A stretch of DNA of 13,224 nucleotides from Nitrospirales bacterium. Lineage in GTDB: Bacteria; Nitrospirota; Thermodesulfovibrionia; Thermodesulfovibrionales; Dissulfurispiraceae. Positions 13,090 through 13,224 of this stretch are shown here, in pieces. The stretch covers positions 1 to 13,224 of the forward strand of contig JADLDZ010000127.1 in NCBI GenBank assembly GCA_020846375.1, given 5' to 3'. The notes beneath the pieces were generated by a model that did no database searches, was not told where the DNA came from, and saw only the letters and a program-made list of their open reading frames with translations. The position numbers and the translations under genes were made by a program. The first letter of the stretch is position 1. Each line of letters starts with the position of its first letter.

Positions 13090-13224
13090 ATGTCATCGAC
13101 AGCTATGCAGTACGAAGCCGGGCGCGCAAAGCCGCTGCTGCAGGAGATCATGGAGCGGTCGGGCCAGAACCTCCTTGCCTGCTACCAGTGCCGCCGCTGC
13201 GCTGCCGGATGCCCGGTGGGGGAC
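13090..13224 (+). CDS. HdrC-like 4Fe-4S protein (N-terminal part, cut by window edge)
   Basis: Only the first 45 residues are visible and the frame runs off the edge. MSSTAMQYEAGRAKPLLQEIMERSG is followed by CYQCRRCAAGCPVGD, a CX2CX2CX3CP cluster motif (Cys31, 34, 37, 41). This N-terminal arrangement is typical of the heterodisulfide reductase subunit C family, which passes electrons between HdrA-type flavoproteins and HdrB. Other 4Fe-4S dicluster proteins, such as glycolate oxidase or succinate dehydrogenase iron-sulfur subunits, start similarly. The ATG at 13090 follows AAGGAG with 5 nt spacing; an internal ATG at 13105 is less well placed. Its position after cooC...folD suggests an electron-transfer module for methylene-THF reduction, as in Wood-Ljungdahl clusters; that is inference. 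Confidence 0.72.
   Translation, partial: MSSTAMQYEAGRAKPLLQEIMERSGQNLLACYQCRRCAAGCPVGD

Noticed and set aside
1..13224. CRISPR array, transposon ends, integrase or defence genes
   Set aside because: No regularly spaced direct repeats, transposase motifs or phage-like genes were seen in reading either strand; all sizeable frames are housekeeping genes or their antisense shadows.

Overview
The window looks like ordinary chromosome from a GC-rich, probably anaerobic bacterium. Gene content and order (rpiB-glyA-nrdR; a CooC-type ATPase next to folate C1 genes and an Hdr-like iron-sulfur protein) fit best with Nitrospirota or former Deltaproteobacteria that use the Wood-Ljungdahl pathway. That placement is inferred from gene content only; no marker phylogeny could be run. 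I see no phage, insertion sequence, integrase, CRISPR array or toxin/defence gene.

Layout. (1) At 4-312 (-) lies a small secreted NrfJ-like protein with its own sigma70-type promoter. (2) At 543-618 (+) is tRNA-Phe(GAA), followed by a 458-nt stretch without a convincing gene that holds a series of GC-rich hairpins. (3) At 1077-1490 (+) is speD (S-adenosylmethionine decarboxylase), with a strong promoter, a leader hairpin and one or two terminators. (4) At 1647-5174 (-) is a DUF1015-gap-pgk operon, joining an uncharacterised conserved protein to two consecutive glycolytic/gluconeogenic enzymes. (5) At 5466-7674 (-) is rpiB-glyA-nrdR, ended by a perfect 14-bp hairpin terminator. It covers pentose-phosphate interconversion, serine/glycine C1 transfer to tetrahydrofolate and the ribonucleotide reductase repressor. 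(6) At 7859-9957 (-) is argD-argF, two arginine biosynthesis genes joined by an ATGA overlap. (7) At 10095-12913 (+), divergent from argD, is a tightly packed cooC / 5-formyl-THF cyclo-ligase / folE / folD operon. (8) From 13090 (+) to the window edge is the first 45 codons of an HdrC-like 4Fe-4S protein, behind its own putative promoter and a structured 126-nt leader.

The right-hand block is a folate/C1 module. FolE starts pterin synthesis, the cyclo-ligase returns 5-formyl-THF to the active pool, FolD interconverts methylene-, methenyl- and formyl-THF, and CooC inserts nickel into CO dehydrogenase. GlyA in the central block also feeds methylene-THF. With an Hdr-like subunit beginning at the edge, this is plausibly one end of a Wood-Ljungdahl gene cluster continuing beyond position 13224.

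The most interesting points are not new genes. They are a Lys-to-Glu change at a triphosphate-binding position of FolE, a dyad in the argD/cooC divergent promoter with a possibly leaderless cooC message, alternative pairings in the hdrC-like leader, several unexplained palindromes in operon leaders, and a 43-codon membrane-type frame that may be a gene relic. I see no clear evidence of a new multi-gene system.
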